From the NCBI RefSeq assembly GCF_040372805.1, contig NZ_BAABWJ010000001.1, positions 930,001 to 994,000 on the forward strand: DNA of 64,000 nucleotides, read 5' to 3'. This document shows positions 1 to 8,737 of the stretch, in pieces. Under the pieces are notes generated by a model. The model searched no databases, was not told the DNA's origin, and saw only the letters and a list, made by a program, of their open reading frames with translations. Origin of the DNA: Pseudoteredinibacter isoporae_A. Lineage in GTDB: Bacteria > Pseudomonadota > Gammaproteobacteria > Pseudomonadales > Cellvibrionaceae. Both the position numbers and the translations under genes were made by a program. Position 1 is the first letter of the stretch, and the number at the start of each line of letters is the position of its first letter.

Positions 1-183
1 ACGGGTTTTATTGCTGGGTAACCAAAGCAAACAACCGGTGGCAAAAATCAAACCCATTGCGGAAAGAAACGCAACGAGAGACTCATCGCTGTAGTAAATC
101 GAAACAAAAATAGGCGGCAGCAAAGTCATGCTGAATAGCATGAGCAGAATGCCCAGTACGCGAAAGATAACTGAAAAATGCAT
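1..183 (-). CDS. trkH: Trk potassium uptake membrane subunit TrkH, N-terminal part (runs off the left edge)
   Basis: Reading leftward from an ATG at 183, the frame stays open to the window edge and gives 61 residues. They include two hydrophobic stretches (about residues 4-27 and 37-55) separated by a short polar turn containing YYSDES. This matches the start of TrkH/TrkG, the potassium-translocating membrane subunit that works with cytoplasmic TrkA. The gene starts 30 bp after the trkA stop on the same strand, so the two are probably cotranscribed. The name rests on the short N-terminus plus the neighbour. The rest of the gene lies outside the window. Confidence 0.8.
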   Translation of the reverse strand, partial: MHFSVIFRVLGILLMLFSMTLLPPIFVSIYYSDESLVAFLSAMGLIFATGCLLWLPSNKTR

Positions 184-213
184 TAGTGTTTGCGTTGCCT
201 ATTTAGTACGCCG

Positions 214-1599
214 CTAAAAAAAACTGATACCGGTTTGGAAAAGGTGCTCGATATCGCGGGTGTATTTTTTATTAACAAGAAACAAAATTACGTGATCCCC
301 ATCTTCCACAACTACATGGTCATGGGCGATCAGAACTTCACTGCCTCGACTGCTTTCTCGAACAATGGCGCCGATGGTGGCGCCATCCGGCAGGTCAATG
401 TCTTCAATGGCTTTTCCAACCACTTTGGAATTACTTTGATCACCGTGGGCCACAATTTCAATGGCTTCGGCCGCGCCGCGTCGCAGGGAGTGTACGTTAA
501 CGGTATCGCCTTCTCGCACATGGGTGAGCAGACTGCCCAGGGTGGTTTGCTGGGGCGATATCGCAATATCAATATCGCCGCCCTGCACTAAATCGACGTA
601 GGCTGGGTTACTGATCAAGGCCATGACTTTGCGGGCGCCTAATCGTTTGGCCAACATGGAAGACATGATATTGGCTTCGTCATCATTGGTCACAGCGAGG
701 AAGACATCGGTATTTTCAATGTTCTCTTCCAACAACATTTCCTGATCAGAAGCGGAGCCGTGCAAAACAATGGTGCGTTCCAGCTGTTCCGATAAAAACT
801 GGCAGCGTTGGGCATAGTATTCGATGACTTTAACGGCGTAACGACTTTCCAGCTTCTTCGCCAGGCGATAACCAATGTTTCCGCCGCCGGCAACAATGAT
901 GCGCTTGTAGTGCGTTTCCAATCGACGCAGTTCACTCATCACGGCACGGATGTTGGCTTTGGCGGCAATGAAAAAGACTTCATCGTCGACTTCAATAACG
1001 GTTGAGCCTTCTGGTGTGATGGCTCGGCCGCGACGGTAAATAGCGGCCACTCGAGTGTCTACTGACGGCATATGTTGGCGCAAAAAGCGCAATTCCTGCC
1101 CCACCAGTGGCCCGCCATGGTAAGCCCGCACGGCCACCAGTTGCACCTTGCCGTCGGCAAAGTCCACAACCTGCAGTGCACCTGGGTGTTCTATTAGGCG
1201 GAAGATATAGTTAGAGACCAATTGCTCTGGGCTGATGAGTACATCGATAGGAATATTTTCATCGGCGAACAGTCCGGGCTTGTTCAAATAAGACTGAGCG
1301 CGAATGCGGGCAATTTTGGTGGGTGTTTTGAATAAGCTGTACGCCACCTGACACGCAATCATATTGATTTCGTCGTTGTTGGTGACGGCAACCAACATAT
1401 CGGCTTCATCGAGCCCCGCACGCAACAGGGTGTTGGGGTGACAGGCGTGCCCCGTGACCACGCCGATATCCATATGATCCCGCAACTCACGCAGGCGGTT
1501 TTCATCGGTATCGACAATGGTAATGTCATTAGCTTCATTGGCCAGGTTTTCGGCCAGGGTGCCACCGACCTGGCCGGCCCCGAGTATAATAATTTTCAT
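214..1599 (-). CDS. trkA: Trk system potassium uptake regulatory protein TrkA
   Basis: Cytoplasmic NAD(H)-binding subunit that gates the TrkH/TrkG potassium channel. The 461-residue protein has two tandem RCK (TrkA-N plus TrkA-C) units. The first Rossmann loop is GAGQVG at residues 7-12 and the second is GGGNIG near residue 240, each followed by an acidic residue at the end of strand 2, as in NAD-binding TrkA. The length is the family norm. The gene lies between rsmB upstream and trkH downstream on the same strand. The start at 1599 places the first beta strand directly at the N-terminus, as expected. Confidence 0.97.
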   Translation of the reverse strand: MKIIILGAGQVGGTLAENLANEANDITIVDTDENRLRELRDHMDIGVVTGHACHPNTLLRAGLDEADMLVAVTNNDEINMIACQVAYSLFKTPTKIARIRAQSYLNKPGLFADENIPIDVLISPEQLVSNYIFRLIEHPGALQVVDFADGKVQLVAVRAYHGGPLVGQELRFLRQHMPSVDTRVAAIYRRGRAITPEGSTVIEVDDEVFFIAAKANIRAVMSELRRLETHYKRIIVAGGGNIGYRLAKKLESRYAVKVIEYYAQRCQFLSEQLERTIVLHGSASDQEMLLEENIENTDVFLAVTNDDEANIMSSMLAKRLGARKVMALISNPAYVDLVQGGDIDIAISPQQTTLGSLLTHVREGDTVNVHSLRRGAAEAIEIVAHGDQSNSKVVGKAIEDIDLPDGATIGAIVRESSRGSEVLIAHDHVVVEDGDHVILFLVNKKYTRDIEHLFQTGISFF

Positions 1600-1655
1600 A
1601 GGTTGAGCAGCTTAGCTAATCCATTGCGGCTTATTTCGGCCTTTGCTGACTAATT

Positions 1656-2963
1656 CTACGCCTTTTGTTTGTTTTTTTGCAGGCGTGCGTAATAAAAACC
1701 ATCGTGCCCTTGGGCTTGTGGGAAAAGCTGGCGGCCATGGGCGACCGCGACCCCCCAGGGAGCCTCAATGGCGTATTCCTCAGCATCGGCATGATGAGCG
1801 AGGAATTGTGTTATCTGTTCGTCGTTTTCTTCTGGCAACACTGAGCAGGTGGCGTAGAGCAAAATGCCGCCGGGCTTTAGCAGTGGCCAGAGGCTTTCGA
1901 GCAGGCGCTTTTGGATTTCGCACAACTCTTCAATATTCTGTGGCTTACGCAATAACTTGATGTCCGGGTGGCGGCGAATCACGCCGGTGGCCGAACAAGG
2001 TGCATCCAGCAAAATGCGATCGAACTGCTCACCATCAAACCACAGCCTGGTATCCGAAGCATCTGCACAGAGGAGTTTAGCGCTGAATCCCAGGCGTGCC
2101 AGATTCTCTTCAACTCGTTTCAGACGCTTGGCTTCCGTATCGATGGCGGTCAGCGAAGGGTTTTTTGCCAGCTCAAGTATATGCCCGGTTTTCCCGCCTG
2201 GTGCACAACAGGCATCCAGAATGTGTTGATCATCCGCCAGTTCCAATAAATGGGCGCTGAATTGCGCGGCTTCGTCCTGCACACTGAGCCAACCATCCTC
2301 GAAATGAGGCAGCTGTTCAACAGGGCAGGGTTTTTCCAGAGTAATGCCGTTGGGACTGAATGGGCAGGCTCGAGCTGAAATACCGCGTTGGGAGAGCAAA
2401 TCCAGATATTGATCCACCGACAGGCGTTCCAGATTCAAGCGCAAGCTGAAAGGCGGGTGCTGATTGTTTTGCAACAGAATGTCGTCGGCATAATCTGGCC
2501 AGGCTTTCTGCAGTCTGTTGTAAAACCACTTGGGGTGGCTGTGTTCCAACCAGGGCTGAGCGCTCATGTCGTGTTGGTTTGTGGCCTGGCGCTGATAATT
2601 GCGTAATACGCCATTCACCAGTTTGCAGGCCCAGGGCTTTTTCAAAGCCCGACAGGCTTCAACGCAACTGGCGACGGCAGCATGGGCGGGGATTCGGCTG
2701 TAATCCAGTTGATAGCAGCCAATCAACAAGAGCGCCTGAATATCTTGATCCTTGGCTTTTAAGGGCTGGGTTAACAAGCCTTGCAGGGAATGATTCAAGC
2801 GATGGAAGTAACGCAGGCTGCCATAGCAAAGTTCTTGCAGTAAGCCTTTATCCTGGGGTTTGACTTGCTTGAGAACAGGCGGCAAGGCGCTGGCCAGAGA
2901 GCCCTGTTGTCGAAACACTTGGGCTATGGCTTTGGCAGCAGCAGCGCGGGTATCCAGAGCCAT
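1656..2963 (-). CDS. rsmB: 16S rRNA (cytosine-967-C5)-methyltransferase RsmB
   Basis: SAM-dependent enzyme that makes m5C967 in 16S rRNA. The N-terminal third (about residues 1-140) is a NusB-like RNA-binding domain. The methyltransferase domain carries the SAM loop DACCAPGGKTG at about residue 248, a DAPCSATG motif, and TCSVLPEEN with the catalytic cysteine. The frame is open to 3098, but that extension lies inside fmt. The ATG at 2963, two bases after the fmt stop, begins with MALDTRAAA, which is typical of RsmB, and gives 435 residues. The close spacing shows translational coupling in a def-fmt-rsmB-trkA-trkH transcript. Confidence 0.96.
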   Translation of the reverse strand: MALDTRAAAAKAIAQVFRQQGSLASALPPVLKQVKPQDKGLLQELCYGSLRYFHRLNHSLQGLLTQPLKAKDQDIQALLLIGCYQLDYSRIPAHAAVASCVEACRALKKPWACKLVNGVLRNYQRQATNQHDMSAQPWLEHSHPKWFYNRLQKAWPDYADDILLQNNQHPPFSLRLNLERLSVDQYLDLLSQRGISARACPFSPNGITLEKPCPVEQLPHFEDGWLSVQDEAAQFSAHLLELADDQHILDACCAPGGKTGHILELAKNPSLTAIDTEAKRLKRVEENLARLGFSAKLLCADASDTRLWFDGEQFDRILLDAPCSATGVIRRHPDIKLLRKPQNIEELCEIQKRLLESLWPLLKPGGILLYATCSVLPEENDEQITQFLAHHADAEEYAIEAPWGVAVAHGRQLFPQAQGHDGFYYARLQKNKQKA

Positions 2964-2965
2964 GG

Positions 2966-3922
2966 TTAGCTCAGTCGCCCGCCGGCGACAAACAAATCGG
3001 CTCGGCCATTGAGTAGGTCTTTCAAGGTCATGGCTTTCTTGCCAGGCAACTGTAGACAATGGATGTGCAACAGGCGGCCATCGCCGCAAGCCACCCAAAG
3101 CCCGTCAACGGATACCTTGGCAATTTCACCGGGTGCTAAAGTGGTTTCGGTTTCTTCGACACTGGCTTGCCATATTCTCAGACGCTGTTCTTTACCTTTG
3201 TCTTCAAAGCCGCAGTGGGCAACGGGGAAGGGGTTATAAGCTCGAACGGTTCTTTCCAACTCAATAGCTGGGCGTTGCCAGTCGATGGCGGCGTCGACCT
3301 TACTGAACTTGTGGGCGTAGGTAATCCCGTCTTGGACCTGGTTCTGAGGCTGACTCTCGCCGGCCTCAAGTTTATCCAGAGCCTCTAACAATGCCGGCCC
3401 TCCGAGACCTAAGAGCTTATCGTGTAAGCTGCCGCCGGTTTCTTCCGGGGTAAGTTGGCAGCGGCGTGTCACCAGTACCGGGCCGGTATCCAAACCGGCG
3501 TCCATTTGCATAATGCAGACACCGGATTCAGCATCACCCGCTTCCACAGCGCGCTGAATCGGCGCCGCGCCGCGCCAGCGGGGCAATAAGGAGGCGTGCA
3601 CATTTATACAACCGAGTCTGGGAATATCCAGAACGCTTTGGGGCAGCAGCAGGCCATAGGCCACCACCACCATCAGATCCGCATTGAGTGCGGCGAGCGC
3701 GTCCCGGTCACCGGCTTCCTTGAAATTCAGCGGCTGATGAACCGCAATGTCGTGTTCCTGGGCGAGTTGTTTAACGGGGCTGGCTTGCAGGCTCTTGCCT
3801 CGGTTAGCCGGGCGGTCGGGTTGGGTGTACACCGCGACGATGCGATGTTCACTTTCCAACAGGGTTTTCAGGTGAGCGGCGGCAAAATCCGGTGTACCGG
3901 CAAAAACAATATTCAAAGGCAT
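2966..3922 (-). CDS. fmt: Methionyl-tRNA formyltransferase
   Basis: Transfers a formyl group from 10-formyl-tetrahydrofolate to Met-tRNA(fMet), giving the initiator. It is 318 residues long, the usual size. The catalytic triad is visible as N107, H109 and D145, with the SLLPRWRGAAPIQ signature at 111-123. The C-terminal OB-like tRNA-binding domain covers about residues 205-318. The gene lies between def (16 bp upstream) and rsmB (2 bp downstream), which couples formylation, deformylation and ribosome modification in one operon. Confidence 0.98.
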   Translation of the reverse strand: MPLNIVFAGTPDFAAAHLKTLLESEHRIVAVYTQPDRPANRGKSLQASPVKQLAQEHDIAVHQPLNFKEAGDRDALAALNADLMVVVAYGLLLPQSVLDIPRLGCINVHASLLPRWRGAAPIQRAVEAGDAESGVCIMQMDAGLDTGPVLVTRRCQLTPEETGGSLHDKLLGLGGPALLEALDKLEAGESQPQNQVQDGITYAHKFSKVDAAIDWQRPAIELERTVRAYNPFPVAHCGFEDKGKEQRLRIWQASVEETETTLAPGEIAKVSVDGLWVACGDGRLLHIHCLQLPGKKAMTLKDLLNGRADLFVAGGRLS

Positions 3923-3938
3923 GAAGGTATCAGCGCTC

Positions 3939-4448
3939 TCAGGCTTGGGTGCGATGCTGCTTTTCCAGCTTTTTACGGATTCGCTGGCGTTTCATATTGG
4001 AGATGTAGTCCACAAAGAGCTTGCCGTTGAGATGATCCAGCTCGTGCTGGATGCAGACGGCTAAGAGGCCATCGGGCTCTAAGCTGAAGGTCTTCCCATC
4101 GCGGTCCAGTGCCGTCACGCGTATGCGATCTGGACGGCTGACGGTTTCGTAAAATCCGGGCACAGATAGACAGCCTTCATCGTAATCGTGAAGGCTATCC
4201 TGATCCAACACCTCAACCTGCGGGTTGATAAAGACCAGGGGTTGATCCTGTTCCTCGCTGACATCGATTACAACGACACGTTTGTGCACATTCACCTGGG
4301 TGGCCGCCAGTCCGACGCCGGGTGCGTCATACATGGTGTCAAACATATCATCGACCAGGCTGCGAATTTCATCGTTCACTTCACTGACATCTTCAGCAGT
4401 GGTACGCAACCTTGGGTCTGGGAATTCTAAAATTTCTAAAATGGCCAT
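3939..4448 (-). CDS. def: Peptide deformylase
   Basis: Metalloenzyme that removes the N-formyl group from nascent proteins. The 169 residues hold all three family motifs: GVGLAATQ (44-51), EGCLSVPG with metal ligand C93, and QHELDHLNG with ligands H135 and H139 and catalytic E136. It is the first gene of the minus-strand def-fmt-rsmB-trkA-trkH block and is divergent from the LysM gene. The 232-bp gap to that gene must hold both promoters. Confidence 0.98.
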   Translation of the reverse strand: MAILEILEFPDPRLRTTAEDVSEVNDEIRSLVDDMFDTMYDAPGVGLAATQVNVHKRVVVIDVSEEQDQPLVFINPQVEVLDQDSLHDYDEGCLSVPGFYETVSRPDRIRVTALDRDGKTFSLEPDGLLAVCIQHELDHLNGKLFVDYISNMKRQRIRKKLEKQHRTQA

Positions 4449-4680
4449 GTGAGTAGATAAACTGCCTGTGACAAACTTCTAGTAAAAATGTAAGGAGCGC
4501 TGCTAACATTATGATCAAGCAGCAAATATTGGACGACTTATCGTCCCCTTAACCTGCCGTCTTGCTAGCGAAGCTGCTATATTAGTGACTTAACATCGAC
4601 TTTCATCGGCAAAATGCAGGTATTAAGCGGTTCATTATACCGGGATTCTGTGAAGGGGCCGACCACAAAGGGCATTTTCT

Positions 4681-5724
4681 ATGAAAAAAACACTGCTGGC
4701 GTCATTGGTCAGCCTGTCCGCCTTAGCCGCGCCACTGCTCGGCTGGGCCGATGAGCCACGCCTGAAAAATACCCACCCGGATACCTATTCGGTGGTGAAA
4801 GGGGATACCCTTTGGGATATCTCTGCCCGTTTTCTGGAAAACCCGTGGATGTGGCCTGAAATCTGGCACGCCAATGACCAAATTGCGAACCCGCACCTGA
4901 TTTTCCCCGGCGATCGTATCCGCCTGGTGTATCTCGACGGTAAACCTCGCCTGACATTGGATCGCGGTGAAGCTGGGCGTACCTACAAAGCGAAGCTGGG
5001 CCCTGAGATTCATGTCGTGCCTAAAGAGCAGGCGATCACCACCATTCCCCTGGAACGAATCAATGCGTTCCTGTCACGCAGTCGCGTAGTGGAAGTGGGT
5101 CTTCTGGATGCTGCGCCCTATGTTTTGGCTGGGGGTGATGAGCACGTTGTGACCGGTGCCGGCGATACCATGTATGCACGAGGCAAGTTTAATACCGAGG
5201 TGAAATCTTACGGCGTTTATCGTCAGGGCGAAGTCTATGTTGACCCACAGACAAAAGAGGCCTTGGGTGTTCAGGCTATAGATGTTGCGTCAGTGAAGCA
5301 AAAAGCCTTGAACGGTGATATTGGTACCTTCGATATTATTCGTACCACGCAAGAAGTTCGTCTGGGTGACCGCCTGCTGGAAACCGTTGAGCGTTCAATT
5401 GATTCAACGTTTTTCCCACGCCCTCCGGCGGAGGAAACCCGAGCCGAAATTATCGGTGTTGAAGGTGGTGTGAACCAGGTGGGTAAACTGGATGTTGTCG
5501 CACTGAATAAAGGTGAGAGAGACGAGATTCAAATTGGTGATGTGTTGCTGATTTATAAAAAGGGTGACACGGTTCGTGATCGAATCACGGATGAGGTCAT
5601 TCAATTGCCCGCTGAAAAATCCGGTGTGTTGATGGTGTTTAGTGTGTTTGAGAAAATGTCTTTCGGTATTGTTCTTGAAGCAGAGCGCCCTTTGCGTACG
5701 GGTGATGAGTTGAGATCTCCCTGA
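4681..5724 (+). CDS. Exported LysM-domain protein
   Basis: A 347-residue secreted or periplasmic protein. The N-terminal signal peptide runs to about residue 23 (a hydrophobic leucine/alanine stretch ending GWA-DEP). One LysM peptidoglycan-binding domain follows at about residues 36-84 (YSVVKGDTLWDIS and a PGDRIRL end). The remaining 260 residues are a conserved region I cannot assign a function. The ortholog beside def/dprA is found in many pseudomonads and is usually called a LysM domain protein. Here dprA is not next to it: a 4.5-kb minus-strand block intervenes. A strong terminator lies 25 bp downstream. Confidence 0.9.
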   Translation: MKKTLLASLVSLSALAAPLLGWADEPRLKNTHPDTYSVVKGDTLWDISARFLENPWMWPEIWHANDQIANPHLIFPGDRIRLVYLDGKPRLTLDRGEAGRTYKAKLGPEIHVVPKEQAITTIPLERINAFLSRSRVVEVGLLDAAPYVLAGGDEHVVTGAGDTMYARGKFNTEVKSYGVYRQGEVYVDPQTKEALGVQAIDVASVKQKALNGDIGTFDIIRTTQEVRLGDRLLETVERSIDSTFFPRPPAEETRAEIIGVEGGVNQVGKLDVVALNKGERDEIQIGDVLLIYKKGDTVRDRITDEVIQLPAEKSGVLMVFSVFEKMSFGIVLEAERPLRTGDELRSP

Positions 5725-5748
5725 GTCAGGCTTTTGTTCTGAGACGCC

Positions 5749-5779
5749 AAAAACCCGGCACAACACGCCGGGTTTTTTT
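5749..5779 (+). terminator. Rho-independent terminator of the LysM gene
   Basis: Perfect 8-bp stem AACCCGGC / GCCGGGTT (5752-5759 and 5767-5774) with a 7-nt loop, followed by a run of seven T. On the minus strand A-rich bases follow the other arm, so it may also end the convergent AraC gene that stops at 5794. Confidence 0.9.
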
Positions 5780-5793
5780 ATGGTCGAAAAGCA

Positions 5794-6837
5794 CTAGGTT
5801 TTGTGTTGATGTCGGTAGGTTTGGGGTGAGCAGCTTTGCCAGCGTTTAAAGCTGCTGCTGAAGTTGCGAGTTTCGCTGAAACCACACAACGTTGAAATTT
5901 GCGTGATTGACAGTTCGCTGTTTCCGAGTAAATCCAAGGCGAGTTGATGCTTACTGTGTTGCAGCAATTGTTGATAGCTGCTGCCACTCTGTTGCAAGCG
6001 GCGACGCAATGCACGTGGTGAAATGTCCATCTTTGCGGCAATTTGTTCCAAACCTGGAAAGTGCCCAAGCCTGGCGTTTAGGTGGTACTCTACTTCATCC
6101 AGGGTATTCATTTCCTGGTTCAAGCTTTCGCGCATTTTTATACAGTGCTGCTCAATCAAATCAACCATATGTTGATCATAGTTGGGCAATGTCTGGTCGA
6201 AGATGTCCATGGGAAAGCTGAGGCGGTATGCGTCATGACCGTAAGCAATATCGCCTTGATACATCGATGAGTAGTGTGGTTGTTTCTCCGTTTTACTGTA
6301 CGGAACTTCCAATAGTCGAGGGCAGAGCTCCTCGGATACCAGACAGGCTTGGTTGATGTGCATACTCAAAATAATTTCAATCAGAAAACGTTCCAGTGTT
6401 TGCAAACCATCAGAGTCTTGCGAGAGTGAGAAATCGTTGGGGATTGACGTAGAATAGTGCAACTGAATGGTTTTCTGGTTGATTTTCATATCCCATCGAA
6501 CAAGAGGCATCAACATGGGCATATACTTTTGCCCAAGCGCCATAACATGACGCATGGTTTGAGCAGACAGTTGAGCGTGACCGAGCGCGCTTTTATCAGC
6601 AAGTCGAATGTGTTGACCGATGTCCAAACCCAGACTGGGTGAGATATCCAACTCAAGGATATTGTAGAAAAATTGTGTCAATTGAAGTGAGCTGATTTTG
6701 TGGTATGGGTGTTCAGCAATCGAGGAGCGAAAGCCACTGCGCAGTAAAACGTCTTCAGTATCCACACAACGGCTTTCCAAGACCCTCAAGGCTGGCCGTA
6801 TAAAATGTGAATAGCACAAAGACGATGGCTTGGTCAT
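5794..6837 (-). CDS. AraC-family transcriptional regulator (arabinose-binding-like N-terminal domain)
   Basis: A 347-residue regulator. Residues about 25-210 look like the AraC-type ligand domain seen in OruR/ArgR-like activators. Residues about 245-345 form the two helix-turn-helix motifs; the second contains ALDLLGNSELSITQIS and CGFSETRNFSSSFKRW. It starts 21 bp after the stop of the alkyl-sulfatase-like gene on the same strand, so it is likely in the same transcript and may control it. The effector is unknown. It is a paralogue in type, though not closely similar, of the AraC gene at 36146. Confidence 0.88.
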   Translation of the reverse strand: MTKPSSLCYSHFIRPALRVLESRCVDTEDVLLRSGFRSSIAEHPYHKISSLQLTQFFYNILELDISPSLGLDIGQHIRLADKSALGHAQLSAQTMRHVMALGQKYMPMLMPLVRWDMKINQKTIQLHYSTSIPNDFSLSQDSDGLQTLERFLIEIILSMHINQACLVSEELCPRLLEVPYSKTEKQPHYSSMYQGDIAYGHDAYRLSFPMDIFDQTLPNYDQHMVDLIEQHCIKMRESLNQEMNTLDEVEYHLNARLGHFPGLEQIAAKMDISPRALRRRLQQSGSSYQQLLQHSKHQLALDLLGNSELSITQISTLCGFSETRNFSSSFKRWQSCSPQTYRHQHKT

Positions 6838-6858
6838 TTCAGATAATAGGCTTCTTTA

Positions 6859-8619
6859 TCACAATTCATAGAAATCAAAACAGCCCAGAAATTCATTTAA
6901 CTGGGAGGCGTCACCGATAATGGTGATCCGGCCTTCGTTTACCTCTTTTTTCCAGCTGGATCGATTGGCAAGAATGGACTCTAACATGGCGCGCTCTGTC
7001 TTTATTTCAGTATCTGTCTCACCCTTGTGGTGCCTGTGATAGTGGAATACCCCTCGGCGCAAGGTAATAAAGTGTTTATCGTCACTGTTTTCTAAACCGT
7101 CGTCAATGTGGATGGCCATGGTGGTGGTTTTGTCGGTACAGGCATCCGGATTCACATGTGGCCCCATTAATCTCAGCAGTTCTTTCGTGGAAAGCAAGCG
7201 TAAAGGTGCTGCATCAGTCGGCAACAGTCTCGCCTTATTTGGGTTGACATCAAGTTGCAGTGCCAGCGCTTCGGTGAGCATGTAGTGGCGCTGGTTGCCA
7301 CTGTAAGAGGCATAGGCCATACCTTTTAGCGCGGCGATCTTAAGATCGCGAGCGGTTTTTTCTTTCATGTTTGCAGCCAACATATAGTTGGCGAGCTGAG
7401 CAGCCCATTGATAATCCCCTTGATGGAAGGCATTGTCGGCATGCTTGAGAAACGCTTCGATACCACCGGCCAGAACAATCATGCGTTTTGCTTCTTCAGA
7501 TTTTGTCAGTGGATTCAGGTCCACGGTATCACCACTGAACCAGCCACCGTAACGCGAGTACAAACCTCTAACCAACCAGGGTACTCGGTGATAGGTTTGT
7601 GACAAAACAGGGTGATTGGCGAGATGGTCTGGCAGTTGAACGGTTTCAGCTGTTTCTCTTGGCCCGAGGTTATTGTTCAGGGCTCGAAGGGTTTGATCGT
7701 AAATAAACTGTGCGGCATCGCGTTGTACCAGTAATGCTTCTTGAACGTTTTCTTTACCTAATACGGGAAGAGAATGACCCGCAATCAGATTTACGGCGGG
7801 TTTTTCCATCATTAATTCAATCGAATCAATGAAGCCAACCGGTGATCGATCCGGTTCATTTCGTGGTGTCGATAGAATGGGTACCGCACTGGCGGCGACA
7901 TCCGCTGCGTGCATGACTTGATCATCGGGCAGCCAAATTAACATTTGATCAATGGTTTCCGATGCCATGGGAATTAATTGCAGACGAACACCCTCGATCG
8001 TAATGTCAGTCAATTCAGACACTTCTTCAGTGGGCGCAACAAAATCAATCGAGATATCATCCTTGAGCTGCATTTTTCCAACGCCAATGTTCACTCGCCC
8101 ATGTGGACCATCGGGAAGCAATGCCCCGAGTTGCGCCGCAGCGCGCATGGTGAGGTGAGGCGCCAACGCGGTATTAAAATGGGCGTAATGTTGATGCCAG
8201 CGATCAGCGGCATACACCTTAACCGGAACATTTGGGTTTTCTTCAGTCAATACTCTGGCGCCACCGAGGTGATCACCGTGACCGTGGGTATAGATCAATG
8301 CCACAACCGGTTTCTTCGTTATGGTGCGATAATCATTCAGTGCGCGTGCGGTAGCATCGGCCGACCAACCTGAATCGATAACAATCAGGCCATTGTCACC
8401 TTCAATAAAAAAGATATTGGAAAAGTCATAAGCAAACGCCTGGTGAATGCGGTCACCTATCTTGATGAGTTGTGGTTTATCCGCGCGTTGCCCTTTCATT
8501 TCGAGAATCGGGTGTACCGACGGCTCCACCTTGTAGGGCGAGAAGGCTGATGTATATAAACTCAGGACAATTAAAAAACCGACAGCCAATACGCTGAAAA
8601 TGCCTGCTAAGTACTTCAT
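6859..8619 (-). CDS. Alkyl-sulfatase-like metallo-beta-lactamase-fold hydrolase
   Basis: A 586-residue protein resembling SdsA1/BDS1 type III alkyl sulfatases, which hydrolyse alkyl sulfate esters such as SDS. One N-terminal membrane or signal segment (about residues 1-25) suggests export or anchoring. The MBL domain (about 55-310) carries the zinc motif THGHGDHLGG and a later AGHSLPV histidine. An alkyl-sulfatase dimerisation region (about 330-470, including SRYGGWFSGD) and an SCP2-like C-terminal domain (about 480-586) follow. It is somewhat shorter than well-studied members (about 650 residues). The next gene is an AraC regulator. The substrate is not proven; a related linear-alkyl sulfate or ester is plausible. 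Confidence 0.85.
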   Translation of the reverse strand: MKYLAGIFSVLAVGFLIVLSLYTSAFSPYKVEPSVHPILEMKGQRADKPQLIKIGDRIHQAFAYDFSNIFFIEGDNGLIVIDSGWSADATARALNDYRTITKKPVVALIYTHGHGDHLGGARVLTEENPNVPVKVYAADRWHQHYAHFNTALAPHLTMRAAAQLGALLPDGPHGRVNIGVGKMQLKDDISIDFVAPTEEVSELTDITIEGVRLQLIPMASETIDQMLIWLPDDQVMHAADVAASAVPILSTPRNEPDRSPVGFIDSIELMMEKPAVNLIAGHSLPVLGKENVQEALLVQRDAAQFIYDQTLRALNNNLGPRETAETVQLPDHLANHPVLSQTYHRVPWLVRGLYSRYGGWFSGDTVDLNPLTKSEEAKRMIVLAGGIEAFLKHADNAFHQGDYQWAAQLANYMLAANMKEKTARDLKIAALKGMAYASYSGNQRHYMLTEALALQLDVNPNKARLLPTDAAPLRLLSTKELLRLMGPHVNPDACTDKTTTMAIHIDDGLENSDDKHFITLRRGVFHYHRHHKGETDTEIKTERAMLESILANRSSWKKEVNEGRITIIGDASQLNEFLGCFDFYEL

Positions 8620-8642
8620 CTCGATATCTCCTTTTTGATTGA

Positions 8643-8648
8643 ATTATA
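8643..8648 (-). promoter_or_regulatory. Possible -10 element of the alkyl-sulfatase-like gene
   Basis: On the minus strand a perfect TATAAT lies 24 bp upstream of the start codon at 8619, with an AAGGAGAT ribosome-binding site between. No good -35 hexamer is visible at 16-18 bp, as expected for an activator-dependent promoter. The large palindrome at 8673-8715 lies directly upstream. Confidence 0.4.
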
Positions 8649-8672
8649 TCGAGGCAAGCGCAAAGGGTTGAT

Positions 8673-8715
8673 CTGCACAGCGGCCACTGGCAACGTTAAA
8701 GTGACCACTGTGCAG
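8673..8715. repeat. Large imperfect palindrome upstream of the alkyl-sulfatase-like gene
   Basis: Arms CTGCACAGCGGCCACT (8673-8688) and AGTGACCACTGTGCAG (8700-8715) match at 14 of 16 positions around an 11-base centre containing AACGTT. No T-run follows in either direction, so it is a weak terminator candidate for the HD-GYP gene. It may be an operator for the alkyl-sulfatase/AraC promoter just downstream. Confidence 0.6.
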
Positions 8716-8737
8716 TCGAGTAGAATTGGCGGGAGGC

